The notes beneath the pieces were generated by a model. It saw only the letters and a list, made by a program, of their open reading frames with translations, ran no database searches and was not told the origin of the DNA. The position numbers were made by a program, and so were the translations under genes. Shown here piece by piece: positions 27,216 to 35,254 of a stretch of 64,000 nucleotides of DNA. Position 1 is the stretch's first letter, and the number at the start of each line of letters is the position of its first letter. This stretch comes from Nocardia bovistercoris (GTDB lineage Bacteria; Actinomycetota; Actinomycetes; Mycobacteriales; Mycobacteriaceae): positions 42,045 to 106,044 of the forward strand of contig NZ_JADMLG010000022.1 in NCBI RefSeq assembly GCF_015674855.1. Direction: 5' to 3'.

Positions 27216-27932
27216 TCAGACGCCGATGCGGGTCGGCGCGGTGAGCGCGGCGGCGGCCAGCAACTGATCGAGGGCGCGTTCGACGTCTTCCTTCCACCCG
27301 TGATCGGAGTTCAATTCCAACCGCAGGCGCGGGAAGCGGTGGTGCGCGGCGACGACCTCGAATCCGACGTCCTCGAGGAAATCCGCGTCGATCATGCAGG
27401 TTTCGGGCGCGCATTCCGAGGAACGGACACCGCGCGCGGGCGCGCCGATACGTTCCATCAGCCGCATCGAGCCGACCGTGCGATCCGACATGGCCTTGGT
27501 CGGCGGATCGTTGCGAATGCCGAAGGCCTCCAAGGCGCGCACACCGCGGCGCACCAGATCGGCCACGACGGCCTGCACGAGGCGATGCGCGACATCACCG
27601 TCCCGATGCGGGAATTCGGAACTCAGCGTGGTCAGCAGCACCGCGTCCGGACTGACGGGGGAGGTGGGGAACAGTGCCGCACGTGGCACCACGCTGGGCG
27701 GCGAGTACAGCGCGCAGCCCGCCACCTTGCCGTCCACGTTCGCCACCTGGCCGCAGGAACCCCATTCCAGCATGACCGTGGACAGCCACGCCTCTTTCTC
27801 GAAGACCGGATCGCTGAACTCCCGCGAATCCGCGGCGACCGCCGGATCGATCTCCCAGAACACGCAGCGGCGGGTGTGCGCCGGCAGTTGGTCGAGTCCG
27901 CCGAGGGTAAGTGCTGTGACGCTGGTCGACAC
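27216..27932 (-). CDS. Conserved protein, GNAT-like (Rv3916c family)
   Basis: This is a conserved actinobacterial protein found between cwlM and parB in mycobacteria (Rv3916c). The region around residues 65-165 has an acetyltransferase-like layout (a CGQVANVDGKVAGCALYSPP strand pair, then RLVQAVVADLVRRGVRALEAFG), but the acetyl-CoA-binding loop is not clear and no activity is assigned. The GTG at 27932 is chosen because GGAGG lies upstream at modest distance; a GTG at 27971 would add 13 residues. It is convergent with cwlM and transcribed in the same direction as parB. Confidence 0.8.
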   Translation of the reverse strand: MSTSVTALTLGGLDQLPAHTRRCVFWEIDPAVAADSREFSDPVFEKEAWLSTVMLEWGSCGQVANVDGKVAGCALYSPPSVVPRAALFPTSPVSPDAVLLTTLSSEFPHRDGDVAHRLVQAVVADLVRRGVRALEAFGIRNDPPTKAMSDRTVGSMRLMERIGAPARGVRSSECAPETCMIDADFLEDVGFEVVAAHHRFPRLRLELNSDHGWKEDVERALDQLLAAAALTAPTRIGV

Positions 27933-28150
27933 CGCTCTGCTCAGCCTCCAGCTTTCCGATTCTTCGATCACGTCGCATCACTGTGTTCTCGCCAGCAAGA
28001 ATAAGCGATCAACGAACCCTGCCTCATTCCACGTCGCTGTGCTGTTGGTTAGGAGCCCCCCGCGCGCGTCGCGGACCGCGAATCAGCACGCCGTCACAGT
28101 GACGTTTCAGCGTGGTGCCGCCGGTCACCGGGCGCACGGGGCAATATTCA

Positions 28151-29167
28151 CTACATGCCGAGCTTCTGCTGCTCCATCAAACCCACGATGCGCTCCAGAT
28201 CCTCCACCGAGCCGAACTCGACGACGATCTTGCCCTTGCGCTTACCCAAACTCACCGTGACCTTCGTATCGAAGGACTCCGACAAACGCTCGGCCACATC
28301 CTGAAGTCCCGGCATATGAATCGGCTTGCGCCGCGGCGCCGGGGGAGTGGCGGCATCGGGATCACGGTTCGACAGCGTGACCGCTTCCTCCGTCGCGCGC
28401 ACCGACAGGCCCTCCGCGACGATCCGCGCCGCCAATACTTCCTGTGCGTCGGCGCCCGCCTCCAGGCCGAGCAGCGCCCGCGCGTGTCCCGCCGACAACA
28501 CCCCGGCGGCCACCCGCCGCTGCACCGGAATCGGCAGCTTCAGCAGGCGGATCATATTCGTGACCACCGGACGCGAACGTCCGATCCGGGAAGCCAACTC
28601 CTCGTGGGTGACGTCGAACTCCTCCAGCAACTGCTGGTAGGCCGCCGCCTCCTCCAACGGGTTGAGTTGCACGCGATGGATATTCTCCAACAGCGCGTCC
28701 CGCAGCATCGATCCGTCCGCGGTCTCGCGAATGATGGCCGGAATCGCATCGAGTCCCGCCTCCTGGCAGGCCCGCCAGCGCCGCTCACCCATCACCAACT
28801 GGTAGCGGTCGCCACCCGGCTCCAGCCGCCGCACGACAATCGGCTGCATCAAGCCGAACTCGCGGATGGAGTGCACGAGCTCGGCCAGCGCCTCCTCCTC
28901 GAAGACCTGCCGCGGCTGCTTCGGATTCGGCTGGATCAGATCCGGCGCGATCTCGCGATAGATCGCGCCACCCTCCGCGAGATCCGCGGACTCCACCTCC
29001 GGATCCGGGACCGGATGCAGACGAGCCGAAGCCGGTTGCGGACCGACCGGATCCAACCCGACCGCGACACTCGCCGCAGCGCCGCCGAGCCCGGCGGTGG
29101 GCGGCGGGCCCGTCGGGATCAACGCCGCCAGCCCGCGCCCAAGTCCGCCCTTCTTCGCCTGACTCAT
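28151..29167 (-). CDS. parB: Chromosome partitioning protein ParB
   Basis: ParB is a CTP-binding clamp that loads at parS and guides origin segregation with ParA. The N-terminal KKGGLGRGLAALIP is the usual ParA-contact stretch. The CTPase motifs GERRWRAC and ENIHRVQLNPLEEA lie at about residues 130 and 170. The HTH that reads parS follows (TNMIRLLKLP and AGHARALLGL). The C-terminal dimer domain ends VGLMEQQKLGM. The ATG at 29167 follows AGAAGGGATCGG and gives the conserved start; an upstream start would add 10 residues. It is downstream of parA in one operon. Confidence 0.97.
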   Translation of the reverse strand: MSQAKKGGLGRGLAALIPTGPPPTAGLGGAAASVAVGLDPVGPQPASARLHPVPDPEVESADLAEGGAIYREIAPDLIQPNPKQPRQVFEEEALAELVHSIREFGLMQPIVVRRLEPGGDRYQLVMGERRWRACQEAGLDAIPAIIRETADGSMLRDALLENIHRVQLNPLEEAAAYQQLLEEFDVTHEELASRIGRSRPVVTNMIRLLKLPIPVQRRVAAGVLSAGHARALLGLEAGADAQEVLAARIVAEGLSVRATEEAVTLSNRDPDAATPPAPRRKPIHMPGLQDVAERLSESFDTKVTVSLGKRKGKIVVEFGSVEDLERIVGLMEQQKLGM

Positions 29168-29221
29168 CGGCCTACCGATCCCTTCTCTCTCAGCCACCAG
29201 ATACCCACAACCCGGTTGGCG

Positions 29222-30238
29222 CTATGCGCCGTCGGCGACCTGTTGAACCGCCGCTTGCCGACTTACCGCCCGCTGCGCCATTTCCCGACCGGCATCCAGG
29301 TAGCTCATCGCGCCCCGAGAGCCTGGATCATAATCGAGGACCGTCATTCCGTAACCGGGCGCCTCGCTGACCTTCACACTGCGCGGGATCACCGAGCGCA
29401 GCACCACATCACCGAAGTGGCCGCGGACCTCCTCCGCGACCTGATCGGCGAGTTTGGTCCGGCCGTCGTACATCGTGAGAATCACGGTCGACACGTGCAA
29501 TTCGGGATTCAGATGCGCCTGCACCAAGCCGATATTGCGGAGCAGCTGGCCGACACCCTCCAGCGCGTAGTACTCGCACTGGATCGGGATCAGCACCTCC
29601 TTGGCCGCGACCATCGCATTGACCGTCAGCAGACCGAGCGAAGGGGGGCAGTCGATCATCACGTAGTCGATGTCGTAGCCGGCGATATTCGCCTCCTGGA
29701 TGGCCGCCTTGAGACGCCCCTCCCGAGCCACCATCGACACCAATTCGATCTCCGCACCGGCCAGGTCGATGGTGGCCGGGATGCACAGCAGCCGCTCATT
29801 GTGCGGACTCGTCTGGATAGCGTCCTTGACCGACACCTCGCCGATCAGCAACTCATAGCTGGAGGGGATACCCGAGTGATGGTCGATACCGAGCGCCGTG
29901 CTCGCGTTTCCCTGCGGATCGAGATCGATAACAAGAACCGTCATCCCTTGGTGCGCGAGGGCAGCCGCTAGATTCACAGCGGTCGTCGTCTTCCCGACGC
30001 CACCCTTCTGATTCGCGATCGTGATGATGCGCTGCTCGTGGGGTTTGGGCACTGTCACCTTTCCTGGATGCAAAATCTGGCTGGCGCGATGCGCTTCGGC
30101 CGCGATCGGGGTCTCACTGGGAGAGATGTGACCGAACGGTGTGGTTCCGAAAGCGTCGGTATCGAGGTTGCTGGCATCCAGCATCCCCGGTACGCGCGAC
30201 ATGGTTTCCCGTGAAACATTCGCCGGACCGCTAGACAT
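29222..30238 (-). CDS. parA: Chromosome partitioning ATPase ParA
   Basis: ParA is the ATPase that moves ParB-bound origins. The deviant Walker A is IANQKGGVGKTTT at about residues 75-87, Walker A' is VIDLDPQGNAST, and Walker B is VMIDCPPSLG. A 70-residue N-terminal extension precedes the ATPase fold. Its codons for NVSRET contain a parS-like sequence (30203-30218), so ParB can bind inside the coding start and may regulate the operon. It is 54 bp upstream of parB. The 3.4 kb on its upstream side is repeat-rich and holds more parS sites. Confidence 0.97.
   Translation of the reverse strand: MSSGPANVSRETMSRVPGMLDASNLDTDAFGTTPFGHISPSETPIAAEAHRASQILHPGKVTVPKPHEQRIITIANQKGGVGKTTTAVNLAAALAHQGMTVLVIDLDPQGNASTALGIDHHSGIPSSYELLIGEVSVKDAIQTSPHNERLLCIPATIDLAGAEIELVSMVAREGRLKAAIQEANIAGYDIDYVMIDCPPSLGLLTVNAMVAAKEVLIPIQCEYYALEGVGQLLRNIGLVQAHLNPELHVSTVILTMYDGRTKLADQVAEEVRGHFGDVVLRSVIPRSVKVSEAPGYGMTVLDYDPGSRGAMSYLDAGREMAQRAVSRQAAVQQVADGA
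30203..30218. promoter_or_regulatory. parS: parS-like site inside parA
   Basis: GGTTTCCCGTGAAACA differs at two positions from the consensus TGTTTCACGTGAAACA. It overlaps parA codons for VSRET. Confidence 0.8.
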
Positions 30239-30528
30239 TGACCGCTCCTAACGCGAGAACTCAGATCACGGGCGATCGACAGCGCGACGCCGTGTCTTCA
30301 ACAGCTGTGTCGGATCAACACGATGCTCGATCGGGGACCGCGGAGCCGACCGACCGAGCAGAGCCCGCGCCGCTGTGTGACGCACTATGTCACCCACATC
30401 CTCCGTGGCACCTACGCTCACGCCCGACCCTCCATAGCTTGCCAGCACCGAGCGCGATTAGAAAGCTGAATCGCGGTGACGCGCAAAGGACACGCCAATG
30501 TTGCGCCGAATACACGCCAGAGCCCCCA

Positions 30529-30544
30529 TGTTTCACATGAAACA
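30529..30544. promoter_or_regulatory. parS: parS site
   Basis: TGTTTCACATGAAACA has one mismatch to the consensus. It is embedded in a 20-bp palindrome with CATG outside each arm. Confidence 0.9.
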
Positions 30545-30793
30545 TGAGAAGCGGCGCCCCATCGACACGCCCACCCGCAGACCCACCGACCCGCAACGCC
30601 ACTCGCCCACCACGACACTGACACGACATCCAGGCATCTCGGCATCAGAATGATTCATCACTGTGACGCAATTGCCCCGAGGTTGGGTGCCACCAGAACT
30701 CAAACGCCAGCAGCCAAGTTCGCACAGACACCCCGCATGCAACGAAACGACAGGCCAGCCTTGCGCATACACGTAGACCCGCCACCCTCACGT

Positions 30794-30809
30794 TGTTTCC
30801 CGTGAAACA
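30794..30809. promoter_or_regulatory. parS: parS site
   Basis: TGTTTCCCGTGAAACA has one mismatch to the consensus. Confidence 0.9.
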
Positions 30810-31225
30810 TCGCCGCCACCGAAGGGGTCGATACAGCACAGTTCCCGCAGTGCCACACAAAACGGTTCGCCACGAGACCAGCCCGCGCCACGCCACGTGC
30901 ACCGCCGCACCTACCGCACGAAATACTCGCTAGTGCACTGCGGAACCCGAGCGCCTAGCCAACCCCCGCGAAGTCGAATGTCGAATCCCTCACCGGCAAT
31001 TCCCGCAGCCACGCCAATGACGTTCTGATGGACCACCGGCACGTGCCGTCGGTTCCACACGACCCGATGCGACCCGATGCGATCGATTCGACGCGGCGCA
31101 GGTACGCAGCGGTACGGAGCGATCCGGGAGCCGGGTGCGAAGCGGGAACCGGGTGCGATGCGATGGGGAGCGAGTGCGGGGTGCAGTGCCAGTGCCAGAG
31201 CAGCGCGGTGCGATGTAGTGCGATA

Positions 31226-31250
31226 TGGACAGATGCGACGCAGCTCGGCT
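31226..31250 (+). repeat. 25-bp direct repeat, copy 1 (copy 2 at 33258-33282)
   Basis: Identical 25-bp sequence starting TGGACAGATGCGACGCAG occurs here and at 33258-33282, on the two sides of the kinase/IS110 segment. Confidence 0.85.
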
Positions 31251-31399
31251 GGTGTCGGGGCAGCTAGTCCTTGGCCCGGCTCAGCGTGTCTAGGTGAGAC
31301 GCGGCTCGGTTCTACGCGACGCGAGACCCAGCGCGGGCCGACGCGATGTGACGCGACGCCCTGCTATGCGATCGATTCGACGCGGCGCGGGTTCGGAGC

Positions 31400-31422
31400 G
31401 GAGCGAGAACTAGTGCGGCGCG
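31400..31422 (+). repeat. 23-bp direct repeat flanking the kinase/IS110 segment, copy 1
   Basis: A 23-bp sequence beginning GGAGCGAGAACTAGTGCGG is repeated exactly at 33188-33210. The first 17 bases are also the unit of the tandem array at 31460. Confidence 0.85.
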
Positions 31423-31459
31423 CGGGATCGGCGCGACGACATGCGATGCGGTATGGAGC

Positions 31460-31527
31460 GGAGCGAGAACTAGTGCGGAGCGAGAACTAGTGCGGAGCGA
31501 GAACTAGTGCGGAGCGAGTGCGGGCGC
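31460..31527 (+). repeat. 17-bp tandem repeat, three full copies plus a partial
   Basis: The unit GGAGCGAGAACTAGTGC is repeated perfectly at 31460, 31477 and 31494 and is followed by a truncated fourth copy at 31511. Confidence 0.9.
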
Positions 31528-31755
31528 GGGTGCGGGCGCGGGTGCGGGCGCGGGCGCGGGTGCGGGTGCGAGTGCGGGCGCGGCGCGGGCGCGGGTGCGA
31601 GTGCGGGCGCGGCGCAGGTGCGAGTGCGGGCGCGGGTGCGGGCGCGAGTGCGAGTGCGAGTGCGGGCGCGAGTGCGGGCGCGGGCGCGAGTGCGAGTGCG
31701 GGCGCGGGCGCGAGTGCGAGTGCGAGTGCGGGCGCGGCGCAGGTGCGAGTGCGGC
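31511..31755 (+). repeat. G-rich hexamer minisatellite with G-quadruplex motif
   Basis: The stretch is built from units of the form G(C/T)GCG(G/A). Between about 31522 and 31566 runs of GGG recur with three-base spacers (CGC or TGC), matching the G3N3 pattern of a G-quadruplex on the plus strand. Confidence 0.85.
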
Positions 31756-31790
31756 GCAGGTGGTGTGTGTGGGTGTCCCTATGGTTCCTT

Positions 31791-32273
31791 TCAAGATGTC
31801 CGGTCGTGGCCGTACTCGACTCTGGCCAGCAGGTTCTCGACCTCGTGGGGTGTTTTGAGGATGTAGGTGTCTGCGTGGCGTGCGCGGTTGGCGATTGCGA
31901 CCATGATCAATGGAAGGCTGTGGCGCCGGTAGCCGATCACCCAGCGCCAGAACGCCATGTTCTCGCGTGAGCGGCGTAGGGCGCGCCAAGCGCATCGCCA
32001 GAGTGGGAAGTCGAGCACGATGATCGTGTCGGCTGCCTGTAGCCGGACGTCGAGCGCGTCGTAGGGGCCGAGGTCGCCGTCGAGTATCCATGCGGGCTCG
32101 GTGACGAGCCGGCGCTGGATCTGGGTCCACTGGTCTTCGGGAAGTGGAGTGAGGTCCGGCGGCCAGAAGTGTTTGTCGAGTTCGACGACCGGTAGTGCTA
32201 TGGCCGCGCCGAGCCGGGCGGCGAGGTTCGATTTGCCTGCGCCGCCGCGCCCGAGGATGACGACCTTGTTCAT
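31791..32273 (-). CDS. Small P-loop NMP kinase-like protein (topology-modulation/FlaR-type)
   Basis: This 160-residue P-loop protein resembles the adenylate kinase-like group often annotated as topology modulation protein. Walker A is GRGGAGKSN at residues 8-16. A lid-like segment VVELDKHFWPPD and then WILDGDLGPYDALDVRL and TIIVLDFPLW (Walker B position) follow in family order. GGAGG ends four bases before the ATG. The start codon overlaps the stop codon of the decayed IS110 transposase (ATGA), so its ribosome-binding site lies inside transposon sequence. It sits between parS sites in a repeat-rich gap where mycobacteria have no such gene, so it is probably acquired. Its substrate is unknown. 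Confidence 0.75.
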   Translation of the reverse strand: MNKVVILGRGGAGKSNLAARLGAAIALPVVELDKHFWPPDLTPLPEDQWTQIQRRLVTEPAWILDGDLGPYDALDVRLQAADTIIVLDFPLWRCAWRALRRSRENMAFWRWVIGYRRHSLPLIMVAIANRARHADTYILKTPHEVENLLARVEYGHDRTS

Positions 32274-32938
32274 GCTGCCTCCGTGCGTGTGTCGGGGATC
32301 GATGCCCGGTAGGGCTCGCCCTTCTCGAGCATGGCGTAGATGACGTCGCAGCGGCGGCGAGCCAGACAGATGAGGGCGGCGTTGCGTTTCTTGCCATCGG
32401 CTCGTTTGCGGTCGTGAGTAGGCGCGGCTGGCCGGGTCGTGCAGAGCCGCTGGGTGGATGCTGGTCAGCAGGCCACGGATGCGGTTGATGGTGCGGGTCG
32501 CTTCGCCGGCGAGGTCGTCGTCGTAGCCGACGAGGACCCGAGCTCGGTGAGGGTGTCGTCACCGGTATCCACGCGGCGCAGCGCGTGCGACATGGTGCGC
32601 GCGGCGTCGGCGATGATGAACGCGTCGCGGGCATCGGTCTTCGCTTGTCCGGGGTAGAGATCGGCGATGCGGCGCATCCCCGATCCAGGCAGGTAGGCGA
32701 CGTCGTGCCCGCAGGCCCGCGCGACCGCGACCGGCAGCGCGCCGATCGTGTTGGGCTGATCGACCACGATCAGCAGCGGTCCGTGAGCGGCGAGACGGTC
32801 GAATACCGCCCGCAGTTTGGATTCGTCGTTGGGCAGGGCCTTATCGTGCACGCGCTTCCCGGCGGCGGTCAGGCCGACCGCGTGGTGCTCGCCCTTGCCG
32901 ACGTCCACGCCGCAGAACACGGCGTATGGCTGTGTCAC
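32270..32938 (-). pseudogene. IS110 family transposase, internally deleted and frameshifted
   Basis: The N-terminal RuvC-like (DEDD) domain is clear from the GTG at 32938: VTQPYAVFCGVDVGKGEHH, then VVDQPNTIGALPVAVAR and YPGQAKTDARDAFIIADAA. Near 32555 the frame shifts; VLVGYDDDLAGEATR then reads in the next frame. Right after GLLTSIHPA the sequence jumps to the family's C-terminal end (DRKRADGKKRNAALICLARR, CDVIYAMLEKGEPYRA), which needs a further frameshift. About half of the usual 400 residues, including the serine-containing Tnp20 domain, is missing. It cannot encode an active recombinase. Confidence 0.85.
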
Positions 32939-33026
32939 TTCGCATTTCCTCGCGCTGAGATCGTACGGCCGCCGATCCGGCGTCGAGGCCACGCACCCAC
33001 GTTACGAAGAGACTTGTGATCGGCCC

Positions 33027-33147
33027 GGTCCTTATCAGCGGTACATCGACGCCACCAGGACCCGGCGACACCACCCCCGGATCATGCGAGAGACAGGGGC
33101 AAGAAGTCATACCGGGCCTGGCGACCGTAGCCCTGGTTCAGGGCTAC
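33027..33147 (-). ncRNA. Possible bridge-RNA remnant of the IS110 element
   Basis: In the IS110 group the non-coding end upstream of the transposase encodes a bridge RNA. Read on the minus strand, this segment begins with a perfect hairpin (9-bp stem GTAGCCCTG/CAGGGCTAC, 3-nt loop, 33127-33147). Further on it has a 6-bp stem (33057-33062 with 33027-33032) closing a 24-nt loop, the general shape of a target- or donor-binding loop. Identification is by position and shape only. Confidence 0.3.
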
Positions 33148-33187
33148 GAAGAAGGTAACGGGGGAGCGGTGCGGTGCCGAGCGGAAC

Positions 33188-33210
33188 GGAGCGAGAACTA
33201 GTGCGGCGCG
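33188..33210 (+). repeat. 23-bp direct repeat flanking the kinase/IS110 segment, copy 2
   Basis: Exact copy of the sequence at 31400-31422. Confidence 0.85.
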
Positions 33211-33257
33211 GGTGCAGGGTGGGAGCGGTGCGCGACGCCGTGCGGAGCGGAGCGATG

Positions 33258-33282
33258 TGGACAGATGCGACGCAGCTCGGCT
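33258..33282 (+). repeat. 25-bp direct repeat, copy 2
   Basis: Exact copy of the sequence at 31226-31250. Confidence 0.85.
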
Positions 33283-33617
33283 CGTGTCTGCGCGGCCTGT
33301 CTGCGCGGCCGTGACGGTCGGCTTAGCTCAGTTCGGCTGGCTCGACGCGGGTAGGTGCGACGCGTGTTGTGCAGCGCCGAGCTGCACCGAGCCTCAGGGC
33401 ACGCACCGAGTTCGTCGAGTCCAGTGGATGTGAGCTGAGGCGAGTTGAGCTTGCACTGGGCAGGGTCGCATTTTGCTGTCAAGCCGGACGGTGTCCCGGG
33501 TGGTGGATCAGATCGATGCGGTGTGCGCGACTTCGAGGGGGCCGACTCGGCTCGGTGCGATCTGGGTAGGGGAGTGGGGCAGCGGATTATGTCTCTCGCT
33601 GCTCCGTATCGGGTTCA

Positions 33618-33633
33618 TGTTTCACGGGAAACA
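33618..33633. promoter_or_regulatory. parS: parS site in a 30-bp palindrome
   Basis: TGTTTCACGGGAAACA has one mismatch to the consensus and is flanked by GGGTTCA / TGAACCC, extending the palindrome to 33611-33640. Confidence 0.9.
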
Positions 33634-33652
33634 TGAACCCGATGGGAGACAG

Positions 33653-34426
33653 TCAGCCGCGGGCTCCGCGAGATCGGGCAGCGCTGCCCTTGCCGGACTT
33701 CACTCGGCGGATGGCCCCACCTTCGGAGCGGCGGGAGGGGCGTTCGGCGCGGGGAAGGCGTTCGGCGCTGATTACGACGGTGGGGGTGGAGACGAGGGTG
33801 ACGCCGCAGCGGAGGATCTCGGCGTTGCCTGCGCCGATCTTCGTTAGCGCGTCGGCGTCGCGTTCCAGTTCCTCGACGGCACTGATCCCCTTCAGGGCGA
33901 GCATTCGTCCGTGGTCATGGAGTAGGGGAATCGACCACTGGGCGAGCTTGGCGAGGGGGGCGACGGCTCGGGAGGTGACCACGTCCGCGCCGCCGGCTTC
34001 CTTCAGGACTCCGGATTGTTCAGCGCGACCGCGCACCACGATGATCTCCAGTCCAGCCGCGTCGATGAAATCGCTCAGGAAGAGGGTGCGGCGCAGGAGC
34101 GGTTCGACGAGGGTGATGCGGAGGTCGGGGCGGGCGATGGCGAGGGGGATGCCGGGCAGTCCGGCGCCGCTGCCGACATCGACGACGCTCGCTCCTTCCG
34201 GGATGAGTTCCCCGACGACGGCACAATTGAGAATGTGGCGATCCCACAGGCGCGGCACCTCGCGCGGCCCGATGAGTCCGCGCTCGACTCCGGCGCCCGC
34301 TAGTTCGGCGCAATATCGCCGCGCGATCTCCAAGCGGTCGCCGAAGATCGCGGCGGCCGCGGCGGGCGGCTCCAGCTCGGCAGGTAATGCGGCACTTCCG
34401 CCGAGGTCTCGTTCCACGTGAAACAT
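33653..34426 (-). CDS. rsmG: 16S rRNA (guanine(527)-N(7))-methyltransferase
   Basis: RsmG (GidB) methylates G527 of 16S rRNA with S-adenosylmethionine; loss gives low-level streptomycin resistance in related bacteria. The SAM-binding motif VVDVGSGAGLPGIPLAIARPD is near residues 75-95, preceded by LWDRHILNCAVV, and VVTSRAVAPL follows. The last 35 residues are a basic tail. The ATG at 34426 follows GGAAAGGG and is fixed by the conserved start; a longer frame upstream is not supported. Its first codons (MFHVER) are written in a parS-like sequence. Confidence 0.95.
   Translation of the reverse strand: MFHVERDLGGSAALPAELEPPAAAAAIFGDRLEIARRYCAELAGAGVERGLIGPREVPRLWDRHILNCAVVGELIPEGASVVDVGSGAGLPGIPLAIARPDLRITLVEPLLRRTLFLSDFIDAAGLEIIVVRGRAEQSGVLKEAGGADVVTSRAVAPLAKLAQWSIPLLHDHGRMLALKGISAVEELERDADALTKIGAGNAEILRCGVTLVSTPTVVISAERLPRAERPSRRSEGGAIRRVKSGKGSAARSRGARG
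34410..34425. promoter_or_regulatory. parS: parS-like site overlapping the rsmG start
   Basis: On the minus strand TGTTTCACGTGGAACG has two mismatches to the consensus and covers codons 1-6 of rsmG. Confidence 0.75.
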
Positions 34427-34592
34427 CCCTTTCCGAACTCGAGCTTCATTGGTAGGAGCACCCCTGCACCCGGCGGGGGAGGGGAGTGCGAACCGGATAC
34501 GGAGAAGGCCCCCGGTCCGAAGACCAGAGGCCCATCCAATCATTCCCGTCAGTGTGACGAAACACGCCGCACCCCCGGGAAGTCATCCGGAA

Positions 34593-35144
34593 TCAAGCGG
34601 GAACGACCACCACGTGGCGGTTCGGCTCCACGCCTTCACTCTCACTGCTGACACCATCCACGGAAGCCACCGCATCGTGGACGATCTTGCGTTCGAACGG
34701 CGTCATGGGGGCGAGCGGTTCGGCCGCACCGGAGTCGAGTACCCGCTGCGCCGCGGCGGTGCCGAGGGCGCTCAACTCCTCGCGCCGCTTGGCACGCCAG
34801 CCCGCGACATCGAGCATGAGCCGACTGCGCACCCCGGTGGCCTGCTGCACCGCGAGCCGGGTCAGCTCCTGCAGAGCGTCGAGCACCTCACCGTTGCGGC
34901 CGACCAGCTTCGACAGATCCCGTCCGCCGTCGATACTGACGACGGCGCGATCACCCTCGACATCCAGATCGATATCACCGTCGAAATCCAGAACATCGAG
35001 TAACTGCTCGAGGTAGTCGCCCGCGAGCTCTCCCTCTTCGATCAGCGCTTCCTCGGCGTCGTTCGCGACTTCGTCGGGTTCGGCCCCGGCGTTCACGCTC
35101 GTCGTCGCCACAGCGGCGTCCCCTCCGTCGGTCTCAACAGTCAT
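34593..35144 (-). CDS. jag: Jag/KhpB-type RNA-binding protein (KH and R3H domains)
   Basis: This 183-residue protein has an acidic N-terminus (about 1-45), a KH-like domain with GRDLSKLVGRNGEVLDALQELTRLA (about 75-100), and an R3H domain at the C-terminus (TPFERKIVHDAVA-SVSSESEG-EPNRHVVV). The family (Jag/KhpB/EloR) binds RNA and affects cell elongation in other bacteria. Gene order rpmH-rnpA-yidD-yidC-jag-rsmG is the conserved bacterial arrangement. Confidence 0.95.
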   Translation of the reverse strand: MTVETDGGDAAVATTSVNAGAEPDEVANDAEEALIEEGELAGDYLEQLLDVLDFDGDIDLDVEGDRAVVSIDGGRDLSKLVGRNGEVLDALQELTRLAVQQATGVRSRLMLDVAGWRAKRREELSALGTAAAQRVLDSGAAEPLAPMTPFERKIVHDAVASVDGVSSESEGVEPNRHVVVVPA

Positions 35145-35254
35145 TTGATTTCCTTCATCTGCTCATCACGCACGCCTGACGATCGCCGCCGGGTGAACGC
35201 GATCAGGGGGTTGCTCAGGATATCGGCCCGACGCGGGGCCGCACGATCATGCGT

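Larger units (their letters stand above)
30239..31790. other. Long non-coding repeat-rich region upstream of parA
   Basis: No convincing gene is present in this 1.55 kb. It contains two parS sites (30529 and 30794), degenerate GC-rich direct repeats from about 31060, a 17-bp tandem repeat (31460-31527) and a G-rich hexamer array (31511-31755). Open frames here have biased composition (long Arg/Ala or His/Arg/Ser runs) and no ribosome-binding sites. The stretch resembles a centromere-like spacer more than a decayed gene. Confidence 0.7.
32939..33652. other. Non-coding region: IS110 left end and repeats up to rsmG
   Basis: No gene is seen. The first 250 bp (32939-33187) is the upstream end of the IS110 relic and contains hairpins. 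From 33188 the degenerate GCG-rich repeats seen near 31.1 kb resume, and a strong parS palindrome lies at 33611-33640. The 3' end abuts the rsmG stop. Confidence 0.65.

Noticed and set aside
31460..31527. Tandem 17-bp repeats considered as a CRISPR array
   Set aside because: The copies are directly adjacent with no spacers, and no cas genes are in the window.
31504..32634. 376-codon minus-strand frame with His/Ser/Arg/Pro repeats
   Set aside because: Its repeats are the translation of the hexamer array, and the rest is an out-of-frame reading of the kinase and transposase.
33315..33360. tRNA-like D-arm sequence (TTAGCTCAGTTCGGCTGG)
   Set aside because: No matching acceptor, anticodon or T-arm can be folded around it.
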